DNA of 13,414 nt, from positions 1-13,414 of the forward strand of contig JAITOQ010000222.1 in assembly GCA_031289865.1 (NCBI GenBank). Reading direction: 5' to 3'. Position 1 is the first letter of the stretch. Every line of letters begins with the position of its first letter. Of the stretch, positions 1 to 7,661 are shown piece by piece. The stretch comes from Clostridiales bacterium. Lineage in GTDB: Bacteria; Bacillota; Clostridia; Christensenellales; JAISNN01. Position numbers and translations under genes: made by a program. Under the pieces are notes generated by a model. It was not told where the DNA came from, made no database searches, and worked only from the letters and a program-made list of their open reading frames with translations.

Positions 1-825
1 GGCAACATAAAAATTGACGGAAATTCGTTTGAATACGGCATGATTCCGGTTGGGAGTATCATCGAATGCGAATACACTTTCAGCGACAGCGGAAACATCG
101 AGATTAAAATCACCGTCCCGTCCGTCGGTATTACCTTGAACGGCGAGAATTTCTACAACCGTTTAAGCGGGCAAATAGATTTTGAAAACGATTCCGCTAA
201 AATTCTTGACGAAGCGCAGGGAGTTTTGGACAAGGTCGAGGAAATCAACGGTAATTTGTTCGACGAAAAATTAGACGAAGCGGCGAATAAGTTAAAAGCG
301 TATTTAGAAAAGGATACTTTGGACGCGGAGGAATTGCAGACTTTGTTTGAACTAACCCAAGAAAGCAAGCGGGTTGTCGCTTCATTCATGAAAGAAAACA
401 AAGCCGCCGTTTGGCAACAAGAACTCAACGGTCAAATCGAAGAGTTTGAAGCCCTTGCGAAAAACGCTACGCCCGCTCAATTAAAGCAAGTAAACAATTT
501 AAAAGAATCGATCCAAAAGGCGATTGACGCGAACAACCCCACCGCGGAAAAATTGCTGAATGAATTGCAGAAAACGGTCGCGCAAGCCTTGTTCAACAAC
601 AACGACGAGATATTCATCGTTATTTTTCAGCAGTTGCAGAGCAGTCCTCAGGACTTTACAAATCCGGCTTTATTTAGGCAGCTTGTTAATCAAGGGAATC
701 AGTGTCTCCAAAACGGCGACTTAAAAGGATTAAAAAGTGTCGTTTCAAGGTTGGTAGGGATTATGATTCGCAAAGAAGGCTCCCCGCTCGACGAGATGCT
801 GAACGGTTCCGGCATAACCAAATAG
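1..825 (+). CDS. Hsp70-like chaperone, C-terminal part (5' end outside window)
   Basis: The frame is open to the left edge, so the ATG at 40 is internal and the true start lies upstream. The visible 274 residues begin with a beta-strand-like stretch (GNIKIDGNSFEYGMIPVG, then a segment ending IEIKITVPSVG) that resembles the end of the Hsp70 substrate-binding beta domain, where an alternating 'D.G.I.V.V' pattern is typical. From about residue 55 onward it is almost entirely charged helix, as in the Hsp70 lid and tail. The ATPase domain, if present, is outside the window, so the Hsp70 call rests on this C-terminal pattern plus the neighbours: an AAA+ ATPase starts 9 bp downstream, followed by a protein with a J-like N-terminus. 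No EEVD-type tail is present; it ends NGSGITK. An unrelated coiled-coil protein is the main alternative. Confidence 0.65.
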   Translation, partial: GNIKIDGNSFEYGMIPVGSIIECEYTFSDSGNIEIKITVPSVGITLNGENFYNRLSGQIDFENDSAKILDEAQGVLDKVEEINGNLFDEKLDEAANKLKAYLEKDTLDAEELQTLFELTQESKRVVASFMKENKAAVWQQELNGQIEEFEALAKNATPAQLKQVNNLKESIQKAIDANNPTAEKLLNELQKTVAQALFNNNDEIFIVIFQQLQSSPQDFTNPALFRQLVNQGNQCLQNGDLKGLKSVVSRLVGIMIRKEGSPLDEMLNGSGITK

Positions 826-834
826 GAGAAACCG

Positions 835-2184
835 ATGATAATCAAGGGCAATAGACTGCGCAACATTAAAATCAAAGCATTGTTGATAGAAAACGAGGAT
901 TACGAAATCTATCGTTCTTTAAACAATGCCGCGGTTTTAATTGTCACGCCTAAACTCTACGGCAGATGGGCGACGGACAATTTATTTTTCAATGCCGATC
1001 CCTTTAAGGCGGTCGAGCTTGAAAGCAAAACTTATTATTGGGTTTCATCCGAAAAGCAATTCCAATTGGATATCGTCAGGTACGGCAACGTGCTATGCAA
1101 CCGTCATGCCGCCGTTACCTTTGCGTTTGTATTAAAGCAAATGCGAAAAGTAACCGATGTGTCGTTGTACGACGGAATTTACATAGAAGAATACGGTTAT
1201 ATCGTCCCGACGTATTCAAATGAGACCTTATCGGACGACGCGTTGCTCGGGTCTTATTTCTCGGGCGGGAGAATCAGACATTTCAGCGACGGTACTATCG
1301 GGGCGTTTCTGTTGGACGAAAACGTCTTCGAGGAAGTTTCCCAAATAACGGGAATCGAACGGGTCAAAGAATTATCCGCCGAAAAGAAAGGCGGCGGCGA
1401 TAAATCACTAACTAAATTTACTCTCGCCGGGCGACCGGAGTTAGAAAAGTTTTTCAACGAACACATTGTAAACATTTTGAACGAGCCGGAGCGTTATAAA
1501 AAACTCGGGGTTGACTTTCCCTCGTCGGTTATTTTGTACGGCCCTCCCGGTTGCGGAAAAACGTACGCCGTCGATCGGTTGGTTGAGTTTTTAGATATCC
1601 CCAAGTTTGAGATCAACTCGGCGACAATCGCATCGCCGTATATCCACGATACGAGCAAGAAAATTTCAGCCGTATTTGAAAACGCAATACAGAACGCGCC
1701 GTCGGTGGTTGTGATTGACGAAATGGAAAGCTACCTCTCCCACAGGGATTCTATCAATGCAAATTCATCGCACTTGGAAGAAGTCGCCGAGTTTTTAAGG
1801 CAAATTCAACAAGCCCAACAAAACAAGGTGTTAATTATAGCGATGACAAATATGTATGACAAAATTGATCCCGCCGTATTAAGGCGCGGACGGTTCGACC
1901 ACCATGTCGAAGTGGGATTGCCGAGCAAGGAGGAGATATTTGCTCTGCTTCAAAATTTAGTAAAAAATATTTCGCTATCGGGCGATGTGAATCTCGATGA
2001 GCTTGCCGATAAGTTAATCGGCAAGACGCTTGCCGACGTCGCGTTTATCGTAAAGGAAGCGGGACTGATAAGCGGAAAGAAAGGCGACGACAACATATCG
2101 AACGCCTCTTTATTGCAGGCGGTTGATACTATGCCGAAAGAAAAGGAAAGGGGGAGATTGGGATTCTATGAAAAATGCCTTTAA
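835..2184 (+). CDS. Classical AAA+ ATPase with unassigned N-terminal domain
   Basis: A 449-residue protein with one AAA module in its C-terminal half. Visible motifs are Walker A GPPGCGKT (residues 236-243), Walker B VVVIDE (291-296), a sensor-1-like IIAMTN, and the second region of homology DPAVLRRGRFD with arginine-finger candidates at R350-R353. These place it in the classical AAA group (FtsH, Cdc48, Bcs1-like), which remodels or unfolds proteins using ATP. There is no protease motif after the ATPase and no membrane segment, so it is unlikely to be FtsH. Residues 1 to about 190 match no domain I recognise and probably bind substrate or partner. AGGAG at 824-828 sits 6 bases before the ATG, 9 bp after the Hsp70-like gene, and the 3' end overlaps the next gene by 17 bp. 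A joint disaggregase or membrane-remodelling role with the Hsp70-like protein is inference. Confidence 0.85.
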   Translation: MIIKGNRLRNIKIKALLIENEDYEIYRSLNNAAVLIVTPKLYGRWATDNLFFNADPFKAVELESKTYYWVSSEKQFQLDIVRYGNVLCNRHAAVTFAFVLKQMRKVTDVSLYDGIYIEEYGYIVPTYSNETLSDDALLGSYFSGGRIRHFSDGTIGAFLLDENVFEEVSQITGIERVKELSAEKKGGGDKSLTKFTLAGRPELEKFFNEHIVNILNEPERYKKLGVDFPSSVILYGPPGCGKTYAVDRLVEFLDIPKFEINSATIASPYIHDTSKKISAVFENAIQNAPSVVVIDEMESYLSHRDSINANSSHLEEVAEFLRQIQQAQQNKVLIIAMTNMYDKIDPAVLRRGRFDHHVEVGLPSKEEIFALLQNLVKNISLSGDVNLDELADKLIGKTLADVAFIVKEAGLISGKKGDDNISNASLLQAVDTMPKEKERGRLGFYEKCL

Positions 2185-4159
2185 AATATTAGGGGCGGAG
2201 CCGACCGACGACGGCGAAAGGCTAAAAGAACTGTTGGAAGAAAAACAGCTCCTTTTGGACGACGACAAGGAAAGTTCCGAGGCGTATACCGAACTGACAA
2301 ATCCCAAGAAGAGAATCAAACACGAAATCATACAGTGGTCGGATAATATGTTTGAGGATTTTGATGAGTTTTTCAAGCAAGTACCAGAAACGTCCGTTGA
2401 CGATATTTGTTCGACAATTGTTGATTTCGGGTCTTGGTTCGAGGACGATTTTGACGGTCTTTTAGATGTCGTCAATGAGAATCGAGGAATTAGCGGTTTC
2501 CCTATCCTTGAAGATATCACCGCAATCAGTTCGGCAATAAGCGAACTAAGAAATGACAGCATTGAAGCTATAACGACATTCTGTGATAATATTAAAGAAT
2601 ATTCGCTGATCGCTATTTTTAACGCGCTTGTCAAAATGCCGGATTTTCAAAGTTTTTTCGTTGATGAGTTGCTTGCTCATTACGAATTAAAAATAAAGGA
2701 TTCGCTCCAAGCAAAAGAAAAGGCGTGCGCCGATACATTCGCCGAAATAGAGAGATTGTGCAATTTATTTAACAACGGCGGCTCTTTGCCTGACGAACTC
2801 GGAAAGAAAGTATCCGTATTTTATTTTGTATTGGCGGATTGGGATACTTTGGCGCAGCCTTTGCAAGTAAATATTCAACGCAGGGGCGGCCAGCACGAGG
2901 AAAGTTCCGATTTCGTACACGATATACGAAACAGGGTTATTGTATTGTGCAACAGATCGCAAGAATCGCTTAATCAGTTGCTTGGGAAGCTTAACCAAAG
3001 CGACTATTTCGGAAGGTTACAAGTTCGAACACAACTGCCCCAAAAGCTTGCCGACAGCATTGCGTTTACCGATATAATTCTAAAACTCATAGATATTTTA
3101 CAAGGTGTTTTTGCCGAGATAGAGTTAACGGCGGAGCAGCTGAAAGAGGATAAAAAAGCTATTTTGCAACTACGAAACACGTTTTCCACCTTGCTTGCGC
3201 AAGCTGATCCGTATGGCAAAACGAGGCCGAGCGGTTCTAACGGGAAAAAGATTTCGTGGTCTACGTTTGCAAACGGCAAAAAAACAATCCCCGCTTTTGG
3301 TGTTGCGGTGGTTTTTGCTCTAATCGTTATGATAATCGGATTCGCCACGGGCGTTCCCGCTTTGGGCGTTGCATTTTTAATCGTTGCGGTAACAATGGCG
3401 ATTCTTTGCGGCGCGGGCAAGAAAATCAAGGGCAATAATAAAGCGATCGCCGCAATCGTTATAATCCCGATAATTTTAATATTGTCAACGGTAATTCCGA
3501 TCGCGGTTGCAACGAGGAATAATTCAAGCACCTATACGCCTGTCAACAATGGTTCCGTGTCAACTTCATATACTGTTACGTTAAATAAGCAAGGCGGTTC
3601 GGGCGGCACAAGCAGCGTTACCGTCAAAAACGGCTCGGCTATGCCTTCGGCAACCGCACCGTCTAAAAGCGGCTATACATTCGGCGGCTACTATGCTTCT
3701 ACTAACGGCAGCGGTACGCAATATTATACCGCGTCTATGAGTAGCGCAAGAGCATGGAATTTGTCATCTAATACTACGCTTTACGCGAAATGGATTGAGG
3801 ACGAACCTGATTATACGAAAATCACGCTTACCGCTTCAAATTTTGAAACCTATTTTACGCTAACCGACTCTTGCAGCAATTCCGGCACGACGGCTACTTA
3901 CAGTTATTCCATTCAGCCAAAAAACAGCAGTTATGCGTCAAACTCGAATTCGTCATCGAGCATAAGCGTAACCTTTAAAGTCGGTTTCTATACGAGCGCG
4001 TATTCAAGTTTAGCCGTCAAAACGGAAACATTTTCTATAACGCTTTATAGGTCGTCGGGCTATAAAACATCGGATACGAAGACTATATATTCCATCCCGT
4101 CGAACGCGAGTTATTATGCGGGCGAGGCTTCGTCCGTAAGTGGAACCTTATGTTATTAA
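2168..4159 (+). CDS. Membrane protein with degenerate J-like N-terminus and InlB-type repeat
   Basis: I chose ATG 2168 (663 residues), which has AGGGGGAG at 2149-2156, over the upstream in-frame TTG at 2123, which lacks a ribosome site. Residues 3 to about 55 resemble a J domain: NAFKILGAEPT, a charged helix, then AYTELTNPKKRIKHEI. The HPD tripeptide between helices II and III is replaced by LDDDKES. A long helical region of about 300 residues follows. Three hydrophobic segments lie near 377-398, 400-420 and 426-448. Residues 468-542 form one InlB/Listeria-Bacteroides-type repeat (YTVTLNKQGG near the start, GGYY in the middle, ending LYAKW), which is normally extracellular. The Ser/Thr/Tyr-rich tail to 663 looks like another beta-rich outside domain. 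With three membrane spans the N-terminus would be inside, where it could meet the Hsp70-like and AAA+ neighbours. The J-like call is pattern-based and moderate; the membrane and InlB calls are firm. Confidence 0.8.
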   Translation: MKNAFKILGAEPTDDGERLKELLEEKQLLLDDDKESSEAYTELTNPKKRIKHEIIQWSDNMFEDFDEFFKQVPETSVDDICSTIVDFGSWFEDDFDGLLDVVNENRGISGFPILEDITAISSAISELRNDSIEAITTFCDNIKEYSLIAIFNALVKMPDFQSFFVDELLAHYELKIKDSLQAKEKACADTFAEIERLCNLFNNGGSLPDELGKKVSVFYFVLADWDTLAQPLQVNIQRRGGQHEESSDFVHDIRNRVIVLCNRSQESLNQLLGKLNQSDYFGRLQVRTQLPQKLADSIAFTDIILKLIDILQGVFAEIELTAEQLKEDKKAILQLRNTFSTLLAQADPYGKTRPSGSNGKKISWSTFANGKKTIPAFGVAVVFALIVMIIGFATGVPALGVAFLIVAVTMAILCGAGKKIKGNNKAIAAIVIIPIILILSTVIPIAVATRNNSSTYTPVNNGSVSTSYTVTLNKQGGSGGTSSVTVKNGSAMPSATAPSKSGYTFGGYYASTNGSGTQYYTASMSSARAWNLSSNTTLYAKWIEDEPDYTKITLTASNFETYFTLTDSCSNSGTTATYSYSIQPKNSSYASNSNSSSSISVTFKVGFYTSAYSSLAVKTETFSITLYRSSGYKTSDTKTIYSIPSNASYYAGEASSVSGTLCY

Positions 4160-4176
4160 AAAGGAACGAACAAAAT

Positions 4177-4950
4177 ATGAAAATGCAGGATGTCAAAAAA
4201 ATATTTTTTACTGCGATAGTAATGATTATTGTCGTTGCAACTTCCATTTTTTCAATTGGTTGCGACGGGCAAAAACGAAAAATTGCAAGTCTGTCCCAAC
4301 CTCAACTGGATGCTTATAACGAAGTCGTTCAATATGCCGATACTAAAAAGAACGACTTGGCTACGCTGTCTCTTCCCGACCTTGACGCCGAGTTAGACAA
4401 TTTGTTGGGAACGCTTTCAATGCAAGCGGATCAAAGCGGCATTGATCGGGAAAAGCAGAAAGCCATTTACAGGATCGACATTCTTGTATTGAATTACAAA
4501 CAATCGCTCGAAGAGAGGAATAGTATGGCGGAAATGACGGCAAAAATGTCCGGGTACGAACAAAAATATCGCCTTTATGAAAAAACAGACAGGTATCAAG
4601 GCACAATGGCACAATATCAAAATGAACAGTACAATTATAACCAGCAAAAACTTACTGCCGTTGTCAACTATCAAAAGAAACTAACTGCTCTGGGTGCATC
4701 CAATATTATCTCAGGACAGAAAGAAACTTTAAAGGCGCAATACGAACGAGAATATGACGAAGAATATCGGCAAATATCCAATCAGGAACAAGTTTTGGAA
4801 ACGCAGTGGTCAAACAAACAAAATTACGATACGAATCTTAACTTGTATAACCAGACACAGACGCAGCTGACAAACACACTAACTGAAATAGCCAATAGAT
4901 ATGAAAAGCTACGACAAGAAATATTCGATAAAATAACGAAAGTCGTGTAG
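4177..4950 (+). CDS. Probable lipoprotein with Gln/Asn/Tyr-rich coiled-coil body
   Basis: The start is placed at ATG 4177 (257 residues) because AAGGAA at 4161-4166 fits it. The earlier in-frame ATG at 4150 lies inside the preceding gene and has no ribosome site. The protein opens with basic residues and a hydrophobic stretch (about residues 9-25) followed by SIGC, with Cys29 as the candidate lipid-modified residue. Serine at -3 of the lipobox is less usual than Leu/Val/Ile, so the lipid call is probable rather than certain. The rest has no cysteine and is strongly helical, rich in Gln, Asn, Tyr, Lys and Glu, as in an extracytoplasmic coiled coil. I recognise no catalytic motif or named family. 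It follows the InlB-repeat protein by 17 bp, so it probably acts outside the membrane beside that protein's exposed part. No T-rich terminator hairpin is evident after it. Confidence 0.7.
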   Translation: MKMQDVKKIFFTAIVMIIVVATSIFSIGCDGQKRKIASLSQPQLDAYNEVVQYADTKKNDLATLSLPDLDAELDNLLGTLSMQADQSGIDREKQKAIYRIDILVLNYKQSLEERNSMAEMTAKMSGYEQKYRLYEKTDRYQGTMAQYQNEQYNYNQQKLTAVVNYQKKLTALGASNIISGQKETLKAQYEREYDEEYRQISNQEQVLETQWSNKQNYDTNLNLYNQTQTQLTNTLTEIANRYEKLRQEIFDKITKVV

Positions 4951-5166
4951 AAAAATAAAAACTCTAAATTGTGAGAATAATGCAGTGGAACAGCCAACTG
5001 AGTGAAAGTCTTTTGCGTACATATACTCGCAATATTCTGTTGACAAAAATGAATAAATATAGCGCAAGTGAAACGGTAATTCCCACTTCGAATCTGTCAA
5101 GCGGCTTGTATGGTTATGAGAACGATATTAGTACCGTTTCGGCACAATACGCTATGAGGGATAATT

Positions 5167-6348
5167 ATGAAAATTGAAGAAAATATGCTTACCTTAATTA
5201 ACCTTAAACAAGAAGGTGATTATTGGGATTTTAAGCGCGAATGGTATCATGAAGATGTGAAAGCAGATTTACTTCACGATATTATTTGCATGGCGAATAA
5301 TCTGGCGGATAAGGACGCTTACATTATTATCGGCGTTGACGAAATGAATGATTTTTCGTTGGTTAATGTAACTGATCAAGCCGAACGAAAAAACACAGAT
5401 GATATAGTAACTTTTTTACGCGACAAAAAATTCTTGGGTGGGATACGGCCGACCGTTTTTGTGGATAACCTAACGATCAACGGGGTTGCTATTGACGTCA
5501 TTGTTATAAAAAAAAGCAATAACACGCCGTTCGTTTTGGCGGAAAAATTCCAATGCGTAAAAGGTGGGCATATTTACACCAGAATACAGGATACAAATAC
5601 ACCCAAAGACAAAACTGCTGATTTAGACAAGCAAGAATATTTATGGAGAAAGAGATTTGGGATAGAAAAACCTGCCCTTGAACGATTAAGTATTTTATTG
5701 AGCGACTATAAGAATTGGGAATGCAATTTAATGGACAAACATTATGGGTATCATAAAATCTTTCCGGAGTTTAGATTTGAATATGAGGAACTGAATGCAA
5801 ACGATGAGCCCATTTCATATTTTTACACAAATCCGAAATGTTTTTTCGGAAAATTTCGCTTACTGTATCACCAAACGATTTTGTGGGAATCCCACGTCTA
5901 TACGTTTGACGAAATGCGCATAGCCCTCCCGCAATTTAGGATTGGTTTGATAAATATGAAAGAATGGTTTTATTATTATATCCTTAACGAATTTGAGGGG
6001 AAATTACTAAAAATATTTAACTATTCGGAGTACAATAGATGTTATCCGAATAGAGATCTGTCTCAAAAACGGTTAATTGCAGTTGGAGGGAGCAGAAGTT
6101 CTGTTGAGGATTCGCATTATTTTTGCGTATTTAATACCGCCGATGAAAAAGAGGACTTCATTCAATATTGCGAACGAACTATAAGCAATTTTCCTGATAA
6201 GGATTTAGAATTACATTATTTTGAAGCGTTTCACAATTATAGTGAAGAAAAAGTTACAAAAGACACGATAATTGGTATTGCAAAGGTCATTGAAATCTAC
6301 AAGCAATGGCTGTCGGATCGTACAAGAGGAGTCGATAATAATGGTTAA
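5167..6348 (+). CDS. Schlafen-type AlbA_2 domain protein with unassigned C-terminal half
   Basis: A 393-residue protein whose first ~145 residues fit the AlbA_2 (Schlafen AlbA) fold. It has EGDYWDFKREWY near the start, then DIICMANNLADKDAYIIIGVDE (the 'ANt.GG.i.iGi.d' signature, with the Gly pair replaced by KD), and a later GGHIYTRIQDTNTPKD. This domain is known in putative nucleic-acid-binding regulators and in some nucleases with antiviral roles. From about residue 165 to the end I recognise nothing; the stretch is rich in aromatic residues (Tyr, Phe, Trp) and lacks both the GHKL ATPase motifs and the C-terminal winged helix seen in the longer AlbA_2 gene at 10907. GAGGG at 5156-5160 lies 6 bases before ATG 5167. 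The gene is AT-richer than the recombinase region. It is separated from the chaperone-like cluster by 216 bp with no clear promoter, so membership in that transcript is open. Confidence 0.75.
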   Translation: MKIEENMLTLINLKQEGDYWDFKREWYHEDVKADLLHDIICMANNLADKDAYIIIGVDEMNDFSLVNVTDQAERKNTDDIVTFLRDKKFLGGIRPTVFVDNLTINGVAIDVIVIKKSNNTPFVLAEKFQCVKGGHIYTRIQDTNTPKDKTADLDKQEYLWRKRFGIEKPALERLSILLSDYKNWECNLMDKHYGYHKIFPEFRFEYEELNANDEPISYFYTNPKCFFGKFRLLYHQTILWESHVYTFDEMRIALPQFRIGLINMKEWFYYYILNEFEGKLLKIFNYSEYNRCYPNRDLSQKRLIAVGGSRSSVEDSHYFCVFNTADEKEDFIQYCERTISNFPDKDLELHYFEAFHNYSEEKVTKDTIIGIAKVIEIYKQWLSDRTRGVDNNG

Positions 6349-6440
6349 TAGAATAATAAGACATAAGACGAAAGAACAAAATTATGCAGAATAGTTAATA
6401 CCATTATTGTTCGTATACCGAACAAAAAAAGGAGATAACA

Positions 6441-7550
6441 ATGACAGATGCGGAACAAAGATTGTTTGACGATCTAAAAAGTAGACTCGATCCGGTTGAG
6501 GCAGAACTACGAGCCAACGGCGGTAAGCCAAGTCCGGAAATGCAAGAATGCTTGGATTTATTTAAGACAAACAATGAAGAACTTGCAAAGCTGATCGAAA
6601 AGAAAACCGCTTGCGGGGATAAGATGTATATCGGTCAAATGGGCTTCAAAATGGATGAAGAAATATTTGCCAAGATGCAGGAAGTCCAAACTGGTTTTAG
6701 CCCGGACATATGGCACACGCCGACCGAATACAAACGGCTATATGCTAAATTGCACGGCGGGAAAGAAGAACAACTTCCGGTTAATGAATCCGTCATGTTG
6801 CTTTTTATGAAAATGTTTGGCTGCCATGGCGAAGTTAAAGACCTTGACGCGGCCCTTGATATAGCGTTGAATGGTCTTGATTATTTGCCTGCGCAAAAAC
6901 CTCGCGGCGATAATAACCGCGAAGACAGTCTATATATGGGTTGGCTCAACGCAATCGGAAGTTTAAGCGTATTGATCGGCACAATTTATGCTTATAAGAA
7001 CGAGCCGATAAAGTCCTGTTATTATTTGATGCAGGGGTTAAAAACCGAGATGGTGGCAATGAGTACGCCATATTGCGATTTTATCAAGTATATGTTTTCA
7101 AAACTTGACGATAGATTGAAAATTGAAGACATAAGAGAAGGAATCGGTTATAGTGCCGACAATCCGTGCGGCTCGGTCGATGTATTCAAAAGAATGCTCG
7201 TTTCGTGGCGCGCAATGGAAATTATCCCGGATTTTGTCGGCAACAATGGCGATATGCTTATGTGCCATAATGGTAGTAGTGGTTTATATGGACATTTAAC
7301 AAGATTAGGCTCGACACATGGCGAAAGCATACCGGAGTGTGTTGACATTTATGAAACTTGGCTTATAGATAAAGAGTTCAATTTGAAGCGAATACAGTTT
7401 TTCTGGAACGGATATTTTGAGAACGGGATTACGGGAAAAGTGCTTTTGCCAATAGGGTTTAGAATTAAAAAACAAAGCAAATTGTTAGGTAGATTTGAAT
7501 TTGTTAAGAATAAAAGTAATATTGAATGTGATGATCATTTGTATTATTAA
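6441..7550 (+). CDS. Hypothetical protein, 369 residues, helical
   Basis: I do not recognise this protein. It has a good ribosome site (AGGAG at 6430-6434, 6 bases before ATG) and a well-behaved coding frame with no signal peptide or membrane segment. The first ~60 residues are charged helix. The middle, about residues 110-260, is made of alternating helical stretches such as LDAALDIALNGLDYL and GTIYAYKNEPIKSCYYL that could be TPR-like, although I cannot set a repeat register. The last ~60 residues are Lys/Phe/Asn-rich. Cysteines are scattered (for example CLDLF, TACGD, MFGCHG, PYCDF) with no clear metal pattern. It lies between an AlbA_2 gene and the recombination module, so it is probably element cargo; an effector, immunity or defence partner role is possible but unsupported by any motif. 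Confidence 0.65.
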   Translation: MTDAEQRLFDDLKSRLDPVEAELRANGGKPSPEMQECLDLFKTNNEELAKLIEKKTACGDKMYIGQMGFKMDEEIFAKMQEVQTGFSPDIWHTPTEYKRLYAKLHGGKEEQLPVNESVMLLFMKMFGCHGEVKDLDAALDIALNGLDYLPAQKPRGDNNREDSLYMGWLNAIGSLSVLIGTIYAYKNEPIKSCYYLMQGLKTEMVAMSTPYCDFIKYMFSKLDDRLKIEDIREGIGYSADNPCGSVDVFKRMLVSWRAMEIIPDFVGNNGDMLMCHNGSSGLYGHLTRLGSTHGESIPECVDIYETWLIDKEFNLKRIQFFWNGYFENGITGKVLLPIGFRIKKQSKLLGRFEFVKNKSNIECDDHLYY

Positions 7551-7611
7551 GGTAATGCTTTGATCGAATTTCATTTCACAATTGACACGATAAAATCATA
7601 TCATAAAAGCA

Positions 7612-7640
7612 TTGACAAATATCTCCAACTAATATATAAT
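7612..7640 (+). promoter_or_regulatory. Consensus sigma-A promoter for the XRE regulator and recombinase
   Basis: TTGACA at 7612-7617 and TATAAT at 7635-7640 are both perfect consensus boxes separated by exactly 17 bases. Transcription would begin near 7646-7648, giving a very short leader before the ribosome site at 7648-7652. This is the best promoter in the window and implies high basal expression unless it is repressed. A second TTGACA at 7582-7587 has no -10 box at the right distance. Confidence 0.9.
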
Positions 7641-7653
7641 ACTCGTTGGAGGT
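7621..7653 (+). promoter_or_regulatory. Inverted repeat across the -10 box, candidate operator
   Basis: CTCCAAC (7623-7629) is repeated in inverted form as GTTGGAG (7645-7651). Adding one mismatched pair and one further match gives an 8-of-9 dyad from 7621 to 7653. It encloses TATAAT and reaches into the ribosome site. The left arm lies upstream of the predicted transcription start, so an RNA hairpin is unlikely and a protein-binding operator fits better. The XRE-type product just downstream is the natural candidate to bind it. Confidence 0.55.
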
Positions 7654-7661
7654 AGATGAGT

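Noticed and set aside
2123..2167. TTG start extending the J-like membrane protein by 15 residues
   Set aside because: There is no ribosome site before it, whereas AGGGGGAG precedes ATG 2168, where the J-like similarity begins at once.
3004..3531. Minus-strand hydrophobic open frame opposite the membrane segments of the J-like protein
   Set aside because: It mirrors the hydrophobic codons of the plus-strand gene, has no ribosome site, and lies wholly inside a gene with recognisable domains.
5040..5060. TTGACA at 5040-5045 as a promoter for the AlbA_2 gene
   Set aside because: No acceptable -10 box lies 16-18 bases downstream; the nearest TA-rich words are too close.
4971..5177. 68-codon open frame (GTG start, or ATG at 4980 or 5050) in the gap before the AlbA_2 gene
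   Set aside because: No ribosome site precedes any of its possible starts, it overlaps the next gene's start, and its sequence resembles no family I know.
6338..6407. ATAATGGT and ACCATTAT inverted pair flanking the gap after the AlbA_2 gene
   Set aside because: Eight-base AT-rich arms 54 bases apart are expected by chance and link to no function.
6409..6423. GTTCG-TATAC-CGAAC inverted repeat before the unassigned gene
   Set aside because: Arms of only 5 bp with no T-run and no clear promoter around it; likely chance in AT-rich sequence.
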